From assembly GCA_028281105.1 (NCBI GenBank), contig JANQKQ010000030.1, positions 1-48,033 of the forward strand: a stretch of 48,033 bases of DNA. The letters are read 5' to 3'. The notes below the pieces were generated by a model. That model ran no database searches. It was given only the letters and a program-made list of their open reading frames with translations, and was not told where the DNA came from. Made by a program: the position numbers and the translations under genes. Numbering within the stretch: position 1 is the first letter of the stretch; every line of letters begins with the position of its first letter. Positions 1 through 9,005 of the stretch are shown here, piece after piece. This DNA comes from Rhizobiaceae bacterium (lineage in GTDB: Bacteria > Pseudomonadota > Alphaproteobacteria > Rhizobiales > Rhizobiaceae).

Positions 1-725
1 TGCCGTTCTTCTTCGCCGCGGCCGTATCGCTGGCAAACGTGGTGTTCGGCGTGTTCTTCCTGCGCGAAACCCTGCCCAAGGAAAAGCGCCGGCCCAAACG
101 CCTGCTCGACGCCAACCCCCTGGCCGCGATCAGCTGGATTTTCTCCAAACCCGGCCTCATTGTGCTGGCGCTGGCCCTGGTCATCGCCACCACCATGCAG
201 CGGGGCCTGGAAAGCGTGTGGGTGCTCTATACCCAACACCGCTATGGCTGGAGCTTCGCCGAAACCGGGTTATCGCTCACCGTGGTCGGGATCGCCTTCG
301 TATTCGTTCAGGGCTATCTGGTTGGCAAGGTCGTGCCCTGGCTGGGCGAGATGCGTACCATCGTTATAGGATTCGCCCTGTCGGCGGCGATGTACTTCAT
401 GCTGTCGGTCAATAGCTGGGGCCTGCTCGGGTTCCTCGGCATCATCCCGCACGTGATCGGCTGGGGTTGTGCCACGCCCGCAATCCAGTCGCTGATTTCA
501 CGCCAGGTCGGCGCGAGCGAGCAAGGATTTCTGCAAGGCTCGCTCACCGGCCTTCTGGGTCTTTCGGCAATCGTCGGCCCGGCCCTGTCCAACTATTCGT
601 TTTCGTTCTTCACCAGCAAAGCCGCCCCTGTCGATTTTCCAGGCGCCTACTTCGTGCTCGCCGGCTTGCTGATGATCGTGGCCGCCTTTATCGCGATGCG
701 CGCGGGCCGGCACCCCAATCAATAG
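1..725 (+). CDS. MFS transporter, C-terminal part (5' end outside window)
   Basis: The frame is open from the first in-frame codon at base 3 and gives about 240 residues, so the start and roughly the first six membrane helices lie before the window. What is visible begins in a hydrophobic helix, then has a charged central loop (LRETLPKEKRR) typical of the 6-7 loop of TetA-like drug/H+ antiporters, then about six hydrophobic segments. The family exports drugs or other small molecules with the proton gradient across the inner membrane. The substrate cannot be told from the sequence. The gene converges with the next one, 13 nt away, with no obvious terminator between them. Confidence 0.85.
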   Translation, partial: PFFFAAAVSLANVVFGVFFLRETLPKEKRRPKRLLDANPLAAISWIFSKPGLIVLALALVIATTMQRGLESVWVLYTQHRYGWSFAETGLSLTVVGIAFVFVQGYLVGKVVPWLGEMRTIVIGFALSAAMYFMLSVNSWGLLGFLGIIPHVIGWGCATPAIQSLISRQVGASEQGFLQGSLTGLLGLSAIVGPALSNYSFSFFTSKAAPVDFPGAYFVLAGLLMIVAAFIAMRAGRHPNQ

Positions 726-738
726 ACGGTGAAGTCCC

Positions 739-3153
739 CTACCCGCGCATTTTCGAGCCGTTGGCGTCGTACAGGGGATGAGCGGTGACTGTGGCAGGGT
801 AGAACTTGCCCAGAATCTCCACTTCCAGCGCCGTGCCATCGGCTGCCAGTTCCGGCGGCACGTAGCCCAGCGCCATCGACTTGCCGACGTGATGGGCATA
901 GCCGCCGGAGCTGACATAGCCCACGCACTCGCCATCCTTCATGATCGCCTCATCGTTGGAAACGTCGATGTCGGCGGTTTGGATGGTCATGGTCACCAGC
1001 TTCTTGTCCGGCCCGCCCTTGCGCTCGGCCCCGGCCGCCTGCTTGCCGATGAAATCCTTGTTCCAGTCGATGAAGACGTCGAGACCGGATTGGGCGGCGG
1101 TGAAGTCTGGCCGGTAGTCCAGCGTCCACGCGCCCCAGTTTTTCTCCAGCCGCAACGACATCAACGCGCGCGCGCCGTACCAGGTGAGACCAAGGTCGAC
1201 GCCGGCGGCCTCGATTTCTTCCGCCAGCTTGATCAGGAACTGCGGCGCGCAATAGATTTCATAGCCCAGTTCGCCGGAAAAGGAGATGCGCGCGGCAATC
1301 ACCGGCACCTGGCCGACGACGGTGCGGCGGATATCGCGGAACTTGAACGCGTCGGCGGCAACGTTCTCGCGGCAGATGCGCGCCAGCAGTTCGCGCGATT
1401 TGGGGCCGGACAGTGCGATCCCATGCAGTTCGTCCGAGCGGTTGCGGTAGAAAACCCCCTCGCCCGGCAGATGGCGTTCGAACCAGCGCCGATGCATCTC
1501 CTGAGCGGCGCCGGAGCCGAACAGCATGAAATGCTCTTCACCCAGGCAGGCGACGGTCAGATCGCCATGTAACCGGCCTTTTTCGGTCAGCATCGGGGTG
1601 AGCGCCAGCCGGCCCGGCTTGGGCAGGCGGCCGGCCAGGACGTGGTCCAAGAACTCTCGTGCTTGCGGGCCGGTGAACTCGTGCTTGGCGAAGTTGGCAA
1701 TTTCGACCGCGCCCACCGCCTCGCGCACCGCCTTGACCTCCCGGGCCACATAGTCATGGGCACGCGAGCGCTTGAACGTGGGCTCCTCGTGGGCGTCTTC
1801 CGGCCCGTCGGCGAACCACAACGCACTCTCCAGCCCGAAAGCGTCGCCCATCACCGCGCCTCGCGCCACCAGCCGGTCGTGGAGCGCGGTGGTCTTCTGG
1901 CGGCGGCCTTTGGGCAGGGTTTCGTTGGGGAACGTCATCACGAAACGGCGTTCGTAATTCTCCGAGGACTTGACGGTGCCGTAGTCGGCGGTGGCGTAGT
2001 CGCCGAACCGGGCGATATCCATCGCCCACACGTCGATCGAGGGCTCGCCGTCGATCATCCATTCGGCCAGGCACAGCCCCACGCCACCCGCCTGGCAGAA
2101 GCCGGCCATCACGCCGACGGCCGCCCAGTAGTTGGTCATGCCGGGGACGGGTCCGATCATCGGGTTGCCGTCGGGGCCGAAGGTGAACGGGCCGTTGATC
2201 ATGTCCTTGATGCCCGCGCGGCCCAGTGCCGGGATGCGCTCAAACCCCAATTCCAGCCGGTCAGCGATGCGGTCCATGTCAGGGGGCAACAATTCGTGGC
2301 CAAAATCCATCGGCGTGCCTTCCACCTTCCACGGCGTAGATCGCGGCTCGTAGGTGCCCAGCAGCATGCCCTGGCGTTCCTGGCGGAAGTAGATGTTCGC
2401 CTCGTAATCGATGCCGGCCGGCAGGCGTTCGTCGCCGCGTTCGACGATTTCCGGGATGGCTTCGGTGATCAGATAATGGTGTTCCATGGGCTGGACGGGC
2501 AGGTTGAGCCCGGCCAGTTGACCGACCTCGCGCGCCCACAGACCGCCGGCGTTGACGATCATCTCGGCTTGGATCGTGCCCTTTTCCGTGACCACGTCCC
2601 AGGAACCGTCTTTGCGCTGGCGGGTTTCGATGACCGGCGTATGGGTATGATAGGCGGCGCCGTGATGGCGGGCGGCCTTGGCATAGGCATAGGTGACCCC
2701 GGAAGGATCGATGTCGCCGTCGAGCGGATCCCACAGGGCGGCGATGTAATGGGAGGGGTCGATCAGCGGGTGGCGGCGCGCGATCTCCTCAAGTGAGATG
2801 AATTCCTGATCGAGGCCCATATAGCGGGCCTTGGAGCGCTCGCGCTTGAGATAGTCGTGCCAGGCCTCGTTGGAGGCGAGATAGAAGCCGCCGGTGGCGT
2901 GCATGCCGACGGACTGGCCGGAGACCTCCTCGATCTCTTTGTAGAGATTGATGGTGTAACCTTGCAGACGCGAGATGTTGGGATCGGATGAGATGGTGTG
3001 GATCTGTCCGGCCGCGTGCCAGCTCGACCCGGAGGTCAGCTCGTCGCGCTCCAGCAGCACTACGTCCTTCCAGCCGAACTTGGCCAGGTGGAACAGGATC
3101 GAGCAGCCGACGACCCCTCCCCCGATGACGACGACTTTCGCATGTGTCTGCAT
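739..3153 (-). CDS. FAD-dependent oxidoreductase with GcvT domain (dimethylglycine/sarcosine dehydrogenase family)
   Basis: An 804-residue two-part enzyme. Residues 1 to about 370 are a DAO-type FAD domain with the dinucleotide motif GGGVVG at 11-16 and SGSSWHAAGQ at 41-50; His46 matches the histidine that carries covalent FAD in dimethylglycine and sarcosine dehydrogenases. About 370-430 is the linker domain. About 430-800 is a GcvT-like tetrahydrofolate-binding module with its C-terminal barrel. Such enzymes oxidatively remove N-methyl groups and hand the one-carbon unit to tetrahydrofolate. The length matches the family. The exact substrate (dimethylglycine, sarcosine or a related N-methyl amine) is not decided. 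GGAG sits about 10 nt before the ATG. Confidence 0.85.
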   Translation of the reverse strand: MQTHAKVVVIGGGVVGCSILFHLAKFGWKDVVLLERDELTSGSSWHAAGQIHTISSDPNISRLQGYTINLYKEIEEVSGQSVGMHATGGFYLASNEAWHDYLKRERSKARYMGLDQEFISLEEIARRHPLIDPSHYIAALWDPLDGDIDPSGVTYAYAKAARHHGAAYHTHTPVIETRQRKDGSWDVVTEKGTIQAEMIVNAGGLWAREVGQLAGLNLPVQPMEHHYLITEAIPEIVERGDERLPAGIDYEANIYFRQERQGMLLGTYEPRSTPWKVEGTPMDFGHELLPPDMDRIADRLELGFERIPALGRAGIKDMINGPFTFGPDGNPMIGPVPGMTNYWAAVGVMAGFCQAGGVGLCLAEWMIDGEPSIDVWAMDIARFGDYATADYGTVKSSENYERRFVMTFPNETLPKGRRQKTTALHDRLVARGAVMGDAFGLESALWFADGPEDAHEEPTFKRSRAHDYVAREVKAVREAVGAVEIANFAKHEFTGPQAREFLDHVLAGRLPKPGRLALTPMLTEKGRLHGDLTVACLGEEHFMLFGSGAAQEMHRRWFERHLPGEGVFYRNRSDELHGIALSGPKSRELLARICRENVAADAFKFRDIRRTVVGQVPVIAARISFSGELGYEIYCAPQFLIKLAEEIEAAGVDLGLTWYGARALMSLRLEKNWGAWTLDYRPDFTAAQSGLDVFIDWNKDFIGKQAAGAERKGGPDKKLVTMTIQTADIDVSNDEAIMKDGECVGYVSSGGYAHHVGKSMALGYVPPELAADGTALEVEILGKFYPATVTAHPLYDANGSKMRG

Positions 3154-3274
3154 GGTTTCGAACTCCGCTGCCGGACCGGTTTTCGCCTGGTATCAACAAC
3201 AACCGCCTACGGGGAAAACAGACCTATTCGCGCCCATTTCGATAACGCGCGCGACGCAGATCGGGAACGCCGGC

Positions 3275-3304
3275 AAGAAAAAACCCGCCGTCGCCGGCGG
3301 GTTT
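3275..3304 (-). terminator. Rho-independent terminator of hupB
   Basis: On the minus strand a perfect 10-bp stem (AAACCCGCCG paired with CGGCGGGTTT) with a 4-nt loop is followed by six T and then CTT. It lies about 48 nt past the hupB stop and before the gene for the GcvT-fused dehydrogenase, so it should separate the two transcripts. Confidence 0.9.
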
Positions 3305-3351
3305 CAGGTGCAGTAGCCGGGCCCCTGCTGAATGCCCGGCACCGATACTGG

Positions 3352-3627
3352 TTACGAGTTGACCGCTTCCTTGAGCGCTTTGCCGGGCTTGAACTTCGGC
3401 ACGTTCGTCGCCGCCACCTGGATCGGCGCTCCGGTCTGCGGATTGCGCGCCGTCGTCGCTTTGCGGTGATTGACGACGAAGTTGCCGAACCCAAGCAACC
3501 GAACCTCGCCTCCGCCGCGCATGGCGTCAGTAATGCAATCGAGGGTCGCATCCACCACACCGCTGGCCTGAGACTTGGTCAGGCCACACCGGTCTGCGAC
3601 TGCTGCAGCAAGATCATTTTTATTCAT
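3352..3627 (-). CDS. hupB: DNA-binding protein HU
   Basis: A 91-residue nucleoid protein of the HU/IHF family, normal length. Visible marks are the N-terminal MNKNDLAAAV, the turn GFGNF, and the arm motif RNPQTG that inserts into the minor groove. It bends and compacts DNA as a dimer. The open frame runs 28 codons further upstream, but the MNKNDL start fits the family and is preceded by GGAAGGA at good spacing, so I use it. It lies downstream of lon in the same direction, a common alphaproteobacterial arrangement, with a 193-nt gap that probably holds its own promoter. A strong terminator follows. Confidence 0.96.
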   Translation of the reverse strand: MNKNDLAAAVADRCGLTKSQASGVVDATLDCITDAMRGGGEVRLLGFGNFVVNHRKATTARNPQTGAPIQVAATNVPKFKPGKALKEAVNS

Positions 3628-3712
3628 AGTTTGGTCCTTCCATTTAAGAAGCCTCGAATCGACACGGATTCCGATACCAATGGTCGCCTTTTGCAGGCTT
3701 TTTGACAACACA

Positions 3713-3772
3713 AACCGGTGAAATCCCGGTGTTTTCGCGGTTTTTCGGGGGATTCAACCGGTAAAATGCCGG
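3713..3772. repeat. Two 17-bp direct repeats between lon and hupB
   Basis: AACCGGTGAAATCCCGG (3713-3729) and AACCGGTAAAATGCCGG (3756-3772) match at 15 of 17 positions, with starts 43 bp apart. Each carries CCGG at both ends of a 7-bp AT-rich centre, as an operator might. They sit in the only space available for the hupB promoter. A regulatory role is inference; the regulator is unknown. Confidence 0.45.
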
Positions 3773-3820
3773 CCGGATCGCGATATATTGATGAATTCGC
3801 GGCTGTTTCCGGCCCGAATC

Positions 3821-6250
3821 TCAGTGCGCAGTAGCACCTGATTCGTCGCCCGAATGGATCATCAAGGCCCGTGCACGCGCTTCGTCCTCGTCCGTCCACT
3901 CGATCGGCTGCGGCGGTGAGACCAGCGCATGCTCCAGTACTTCGCCCATGCGCGAGACCGGCACGATCTCCAGTCCGTTCTTCACGTTGTCGGGAATCTC
4001 GGCCAGGTCCTTGGCGTTTTCCTCCGGGATCAGCACCTTGGTCATGCCGCCGCGCAGCGCCGCCAGCAGCTTTTCCTTCAGCCCGCCGATCGGCAGCACC
4101 CGACCGCGCAAGGTGATCTCGCCGGTCATGGCGATGTTGGAGCGCACCGCGATGCCGGTCATCACCGAGACGATCGCGGTGGCCATGGCGACGCCGGCCG
4201 ACGGGCCGTCTTTCGGGGTCGCACCCTCGGGCACGTGCACGTGGATGTCGATGCGATCGAACTGTGGCGGCTCGACACCGAAATCGATGGCGCGCGAGCG
4301 CACGTAGGACGCAGCCGCGGAGATCGACTCCTTCATGACGTCGCGTAGGTTGCCGGTCACGGTCATCTTGCCCTTACCGGGCATCTGCACGCCCTCGATG
4401 GTGAGCAATTCGCCGCCCACCTCGGTCCAAGCCAGCCCGGTCACTACGCCCACCTGGTCCTCGGTTTCGGCCTGGCCGAAGCGGAACTTGGGCACGCCCA
4501 GATGTTCTTCCAGGTTCTTGGCGGTAACGCGTACCGACTTCCTGCCGCCCTTCAAGATGGTGGTCACCGCCTTGCGCGCCAGTTTCGACAGTTCGCGTTC
4601 CAGGTTGCGCACGCCGGCTTCGCGCGTGTAGCGGCGGATCACGGTCTGCAGCGCCTCGTCATCTATGACGAATTCCTTGTCCTGCAGCGCGTGGTTGCGG
4701 ATTGCCTTGGGCAGCAGGTGGCGCCGCGCGATCTCGACCTTCTCATCCTCGGTGTAGCCGGCGATGCGGATGATCTCCATGCGATCCATCAGCGGGCTGG
4801 GGATGTTGAGGGTGTTGGCCGTGGTCACGAACAGTACGCTGGAAAGGTCGTAGTCGACCTCCAGATAATGGTCGTTGAAGGTATGGTTCTGTTCGGGATC
4901 GAGCACCTCGAGCAAAGCCGAGGACGGATCGCCGCGGAAATCCATGCCCATCTTGTCGATCTCGTCGAGCAGGAACAGCGGATTGACCTTCTTGGCCTTC
5001 TTCATCGACTGGATGACCTTGCCGGGCATCGAGCCGATATAGGTGCGCCGGTGACCGCGGATTTCGGCTTCGTCGCGCACGCCGCCCAGCGCCATGCGCA
5101 CGAATTCGCGTCCGGTCGCCCGCGCAATCGATTTGCCCAGCGACGTCTTGCCGACGCCCGGCGGGCCGACCAGGCACAGGATCGGACCTTTGACCTTTTT
5201 CGACCGGGTCTGCACCGCCAGATATTCGATGATGCGCTCCTTGACCTTCTCCAGCCCGTAATGATCCTCATCGAGGATTTCCTCGGCGCGCTTGAGATCG
5301 GTCTTGATGCCCGAGCGCCGGCCCCAGGGAATGCCCAGCAGCCAGTCCAGGTAGTTGCGTACCACCGTGGCCTCAGCCGACATCGGGCTCATCTGCTTGA
5401 GCTTGCGCAGTTCGGCCTGGGCCTTTTCGCGCGCTTCCTTCGACAGTTTGGTCTTGGCGATGCGCTCTTCCAGCTCGCCCAACTCATCCTTGCCGTCCTC
5501 GGAATCGCCCAGCTCCTTCTGGATCGCCTTCATCTGCTCGTTGAGGTAGTACTCGCGCTGGGTCTTCTCCATCTGGCGCTTGACCCGGGAGCGGATGCGC
5601 TTTTCCACCTGCAGGACGGAGATCTCGCTCTCCATGAGACCTAAAATGTGCTCCAGGCGCTGCTTGATCGAGTTGATGGCAAGCACTTCCTGTTTGTCGG
5701 AGATCTTCACCGCTAGATGCGAAGCGACGGTGTCGGCTAGCTTGGAATAGTCGTCGATCTGGCCGATCGCGCCAACCACCTCGGGCGAGACCTTCTTGTT
5801 GAGCTTGACGTAGTTCTCGAACTCGGAGACCACGGAGCGCGCCATGGCCTCGACCTCGACCATGTCGTCTTCTTCCTCGTCGATGGTCTCGGCCTCGGCC
5901 TCGTAGAAGTCCTGGCGCGGGGTGAACTGCAGAACGCGCGCACGGGCAACGCCCTCGACCAGCACCTTGACGGTGCCGTCGGGCAGCTTGAGCAGATTCA
6001 ATACGGTCGCCAGGGTGCCGATTTCGTACAGCGCTTCAGGCGCCGGGTCGTCGTCGGCGTGGCTTTTCTGGGTGAATAGGAGGATCTGCTTGTCGGAGTT
6101 CATCACCTCCTCAAGCGCGTTGATCGATTTCTCACGCCCGACGAACAACGGCACGATCATGTGCGGGAACACGACGATGTCGCGCAGCGGCAGCAGCGGG
6201 TAGATATCGCCGGCAGCGAACCGAATTCCTTTGGTGGTTTCAGCAGGCAT
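3821..6250 (-). CDS. lon: ATP-dependent protease Lon
   Basis: An 809-residue LonA-type protease of normal length. The N-terminal LAN substrate domain is followed by a coiled-coil region (about 210-290), an AAA+ module with Walker A GPPGVGKT at 362-369 and Walker B LLDEIDK near 427-433, and the C-terminal Ser-Lys protease domain with DGPSAG (Ser684) and GGLKEK (Lys727). It degrades misfolded and regulatory proteins in the cytoplasm. AAGGACC precedes the ATG at a suitable distance. It is transcribed toward hupB and diverges from davA. I did not recognise a heat-shock promoter upstream. Confidence 0.98.
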   Translation of the reverse strand: MPAETTKGIRFAAGDIYPLLPLRDIVVFPHMIVPLFVGREKSINALEEVMNSDKQILLFTQKSHADDDPAPEALYEIGTLATVLNLLKLPDGTVKVLVEGVARARVLQFTPRQDFYEAEAETIDEEEDDMVEVEAMARSVVSEFENYVKLNKKVSPEVVGAIGQIDDYSKLADTVASHLAVKISDKQEVLAINSIKQRLEHILGLMESEISVLQVEKRIRSRVKRQMEKTQREYYLNEQMKAIQKELGDSEDGKDELGELEERIAKTKLSKEAREKAQAELRKLKQMSPMSAEATVVRNYLDWLLGIPWGRRSGIKTDLKRAEEILDEDHYGLEKVKERIIEYLAVQTRSKKVKGPILCLVGPPGVGKTSLGKSIARATGREFVRMALGGVRDEAEIRGHRRTYIGSMPGKVIQSMKKAKKVNPLFLLDEIDKMGMDFRGDPSSALLEVLDPEQNHTFNDHYLEVDYDLSSVLFVTTANTLNIPSPLMDRMEIIRIAGYTEDEKVEIARRHLLPKAIRNHALQDKEFVIDDEALQTVIRRYTREAGVRNLERELSKLARKAVTTILKGGRKSVRVTAKNLEEHLGVPKFRFGQAETEDQVGVVTGLAWTEVGGELLTIEGVQMPGKGKMTVTGNLRDVMKESISAAASYVRSRAIDFGVEPPQFDRIDIHVHVPEGATPKDGPSAGVAMATAIVSVMTGIAVRSNIAMTGEITLRGRVLPIGGLKEKLLAALRGGMTKVLIPEENAKDLAEIPDNVKNGLEIVPVSRMGEVLEHALVSPPQPIEWTDEDEARARALMIHSGDESGATAH

Positions 6251-6540
6251 CGTATCTGGTCCTTATTCTTGCTGTCGGCAGGCCGGCGAATCCGCCGACC
6301 GCGATATTACCGCCTCGCCAGACATACGAACACCGTCATTTGATCGTTGGGTAAATCAATTTCGGGGATCGACCGGAACGGTGCGGCAACCGAACGTCGC
6401 GCGAACCGTTTGTGCTGGGGAGAACGCACGACAAACGCTACAGATGCTCTATCTGGGTCCGCCGGCGTTTGTGTTCAAGGGCAACCTTGGCTATTGGCAG
6501 AAGCCTTGTGCAGCCAGGCGAACGGGTCGCAGATGATGAA
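6251..6540. other. Divergent intergenic region lon/davA
   Basis: This 290-nt spacer must hold the promoters of lon (leftward) and davA (rightward). I could not pick a convincing -35/-10 pair for either. A loose inverted repeat, TTGAT and ATCAA separated by 10 nt (6340-6359), is the only operator-like element I saw, and it is weak. An open frame runs into davA from 6412, but family comparison places the true start at 6541. Confidence 0.4.
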
Positions 6541-7347
6541 ATGAAGATCGCAGTCCTACAAAGTGAGCCGCAGTCGGGCGACGGCGCGTTCGAAACGTTG
6601 CAAAGCTACGCCGTCCAGGCGGCGCAGGCCGGTTGCGACGTGCTGGTGACGCCGGAGATGTTTCTGACCGGCTACAATATTGGCGCGCGCGCAGTAGCGG
6701 CGGCGGCCGAACCTGAAAACGGGCCGAGCATCCGCAAGGTGGCTGATATCGCTCGCCACAACCGCATCGCGGTCGTGGTGGGGCATCCGGTTCGCACGCC
6801 CGGCGGCAAGGCCTACAACAGCGCCAGCCTGATTGACCGGCACGGAAAGACGATCTCAAGCTACGCGAAAACCCATCTGTATGGCGATATCGACCGCGCA
6901 CAATTCTCGCCGGGCGATACCCTCTCCCCGGTGGTGGAACTGGCCGGCTGGCGGGTGGCGCTGGCGATCTGCTACGACATAGAGTTCCCGGAACTGGTTC
7001 GCTCGGCATCTGTGGCGGGCGCGGATGTGGTCCTGTGCCCCACCGCGAACATGGAGCCCTATCAGGCCGTCACAACCCGGCTGGTGCCCGCTCGCGCGCA
7101 GGAAAACGGCGTTGCGGTCGCCTACGCCAACTATTGCGGGTCGGAGGGTCAGTTCACCTATTGTGGTCTGTCCTGCATTTGCGGACCGGATGGCGAGGAC
7201 CTGGCCCGGGCGGGCAGCCGTGACGAGGCATTGATCATGGCCGAGCTTTCGCTCGATGACGTGCGAAGCGCGCGGCGGGAAGTCCCCTATCTGGCCGATC
7301 GCCGTCCGCAGCTGTACGGGGCGATTGGCGGAGACACCAAGCCATGA
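6541..7347 (+). CDS. davA: 5-aminovaleramide amidohydrolase (delta-aminovaleramidase), nitrilase superfamily
   Basis: A 268-residue carbon-nitrogen hydrolase with the complete nitrilase triad: Glu39 (TPEMFLTGYNIG), Lys110 (YAKTHLYG) and Cys144 (ICYDIEFPE). As I recall the Pseudomonas putida DavA sequence, the resemblance runs through its whole length, including CPTAN, RAQEN and YANYCG. DavA hydrolyses 5-aminovaleramide to 5-aminovalerate and ammonia, the second step of lysine degradation by this route. The next gene encodes the enzyme of the first step, and the two overlap by 4 nt (ATGA), which makes the assignment strong. The open frame extends 43 codons upstream, but only the MKIAVLQ start fits the family. 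The ribosome binding site is weak. Confidence 0.9.
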   Translation: MKIAVLQSEPQSGDGAFETLQSYAVQAAQAGCDVLVTPEMFLTGYNIGARAVAAAAEPENGPSIRKVADIARHNRIAVVVGHPVRTPGGKAYNSASLIDRHGKTISSYAKTHLYGDIDRAQFSPGDTLSPVVELAGWRVALAICYDIEFPELVRSASVAGADVVLCPTANMEPYQAVTTRLVPARAQENGVAVAYANYCGSEGQFTYCGLSCICGPDGEDLARAGSRDEALIMAELSLDDVRSARREVPYLADRRPQLYGAIGGDTKP

Positions 7348-9005
7348 GCGACAACGAACAACCCATCACCATGTTCGGCCCCGACTTCGCCTTTGCGCAC
7401 GACGAGTGGGTGACCCACAAGGCCGGCCTGGGGCAAATCCCGGCCGAATGCCATGGGCGGGAGGTGGCGATCATCGGCGCAGGCCTTTCCGGCCTCGTCG
7501 CCGGCCACGAACTGATGAAGCTGGGTCTGAAGCCGGTGATCTATGAATCCGGCCAGCTTGGCGGGCGCCTGCGCTCGCAGCCGTTCGAGGGCACCACCGG
7601 CGCGATCGCGGAACTGGGCGGCATGCGCTTCCCGGTCTCGTCAACCGGTTTCTATCATTATATCAATTTGTTAGGGCTCGAATCCCGCCCCTTCCCCAAT
7701 CCCTTGACCGAGGCGGCCGGGTCCACGGTGATCCACCTGGAAGGTGAGACCCATTACGCGGAAAGCCCGGATGACCTGCCGGAGATCTTTCAACAGGTCG
7801 CCGACGCCTATGATCAGGCGCTGGAGGAGGGTTTCGGGTTTGCGGCCCTGCAGGCGGCGATCCGCTCGCGCGATCCTGGCCGCGTCAAGGGATTGTGGGA
7901 TCCCCTGGTGCGTGAGTGGAGCGACCGCAGCTTTTACGACTTCGTCGCTTCGTCGGCGGCATTCTCCAAGCTCAGCTTCCGCCATCGTGAGATTTTCGGC
8001 CAGGTCGGCTTCGGCACCGGCGGCTGGGACAGCGACTTTCCCAACTCCGTTCTCGAGATCCTCCGGGTCAACGCCACCGGCTGCGACGAGAACCAGCGCT
8101 ACATTGTCGGTGGCGTCGAGCAGCTGCCGCGCGGGCTGTGGCGTTTGCCAGCCGACAAGGCGGTGCACTGGCCAACGGGAACCTCACTGGAAAGCCTGCA
8201 TGGCGGCGCCACCCTGCCCGGCGTGGTCAAGCTGGCGCGCAAGCTGCCCGACCGGTTCGAGATCGCCGACCAATGGGGCCGCATCCGCACCTATGACGCG
8301 GTCATCGTCGCCTGCCAGACCTGGCTGCTGACCACCGCGATCGAGACCGACGAGCAGTTGTTCTCGGATAAGCTTTGGATGGCGCTGGATCGTACCCGCT
8401 ATATGCAATCGTCGAAGACCTTCGTGCTGGTCGACCGGCCGTTCTGGCGCGACCGCGATCCGCAGACCGGCCGCGAGGTGATGAGCAACACGCTCACCGA
8501 CCGGATGACGCGGGGCACCTATCTGTTCGAGAACGGGCCGGACGAGCCGGCGGTGATGTGCCTGACCTATTCATGGATGGGCGATGCCATGAAAGTGCTG
8601 CCGCTGGACGTCAACCGCCGGGTCGAACTGGCCTTGTCGGCGCTGTCGCGCATCTACCCCAAAATCGACATCGCCTCGCACATCATCGCCGATCCGATCA
8701 CGGTGAGCTGGGAGAACGATCCCAACTTCCTCGGGGCCTTCAAAGGGGCGCTCCCCGGCCACTACCGCTACAACGAGCGGCTCTACAGCCATTTCATGCA
8801 GACGCACATGCCGCTGGCCGAGCGCGGCGTCTTTCTTTGCGGCGACGACATCGGCTGGACGCCGGGCTGGGCCGAGGGCGCGGTGCAGACCGCGCTCAAC
8901 GCGGTGTGGGGCGTGGTCAACCACTTTGGCGGAGCCGCGCCCAAAGACAATCCCGGCCCCGGCGAGCGCTATGACGAGTTTGGTCCCGTCAAGCTTCCCG
9001 ACTGA
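7344..9005 (+). CDS. davB: L-lysine 2-monooxygenase, flavin amine oxidase family
   Basis: A 553-residue FAD enzyme. The Rossmann motif GAGLSG is at 45-50, LGGRLRSQ at 72-79, and the substrate-region block AELGGMRFPVSST near 89-101. The C-terminal FAD-contacting block reads GWAEGAVQTALNA. It resembles tryptophan 2-monooxygenases but, from memory, matches lysine 2-monooxygenase DavB far more closely (for example KLSFRHREIFGQVGFG and MQSSKTFVLVDRPFW). The enzyme oxidatively decarboxylates lysine to 5-aminovaleramide with O2. Its start overlaps davA by 4 nt, so the two should be translationally coupled. Its last 17 nt overlap the opposing gene. No 5-aminovalerate transaminase or glutarate semialdehyde dehydrogenase gene is in the window. 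Confidence 0.9.
   Translation: MSDNEQPITMFGPDFAFAHDEWVTHKAGLGQIPAECHGREVAIIGAGLSGLVAGHELMKLGLKPVIYESGQLGGRLRSQPFEGTTGAIAELGGMRFPVSSTGFYHYINLLGLESRPFPNPLTEAAGSTVIHLEGETHYAESPDDLPEIFQQVADAYDQALEEGFGFAALQAAIRSRDPGRVKGLWDPLVREWSDRSFYDFVASSAAFSKLSFRHREIFGQVGFGTGGWDSDFPNSVLEILRVNATGCDENQRYIVGGVEQLPRGLWRLPADKAVHWPTGTSLESLHGGATLPGVVKLARKLPDRFEIADQWGRIRTYDAVIVACQTWLLTTAIETDEQLFSDKLWMALDRTRYMQSSKTFVLVDRPFWRDRDPQTGREVMSNTLTDRMTRGTYLFENGPDEPAVMCLTYSWMGDAMKVLPLDVNRRVELALSALSRIYPKIDIASHIIADPITVSWENDPNFLGAFKGALPGHYRYNERLYSHFMQTHMPLAERGVFLCGDDIGWTPGWAEGAVQTALNAVWGVVNHFGGAAPKDNPGPGERYDEFGPVKLPD

Noticed and set aside
6412-6540. Upstream extension of davA by 43 codons
   Set aside because: The extra residues are Arg/Cys/Ser-rich and unlike any nitrilase; the MKIAVLQ start aligns with DavA.
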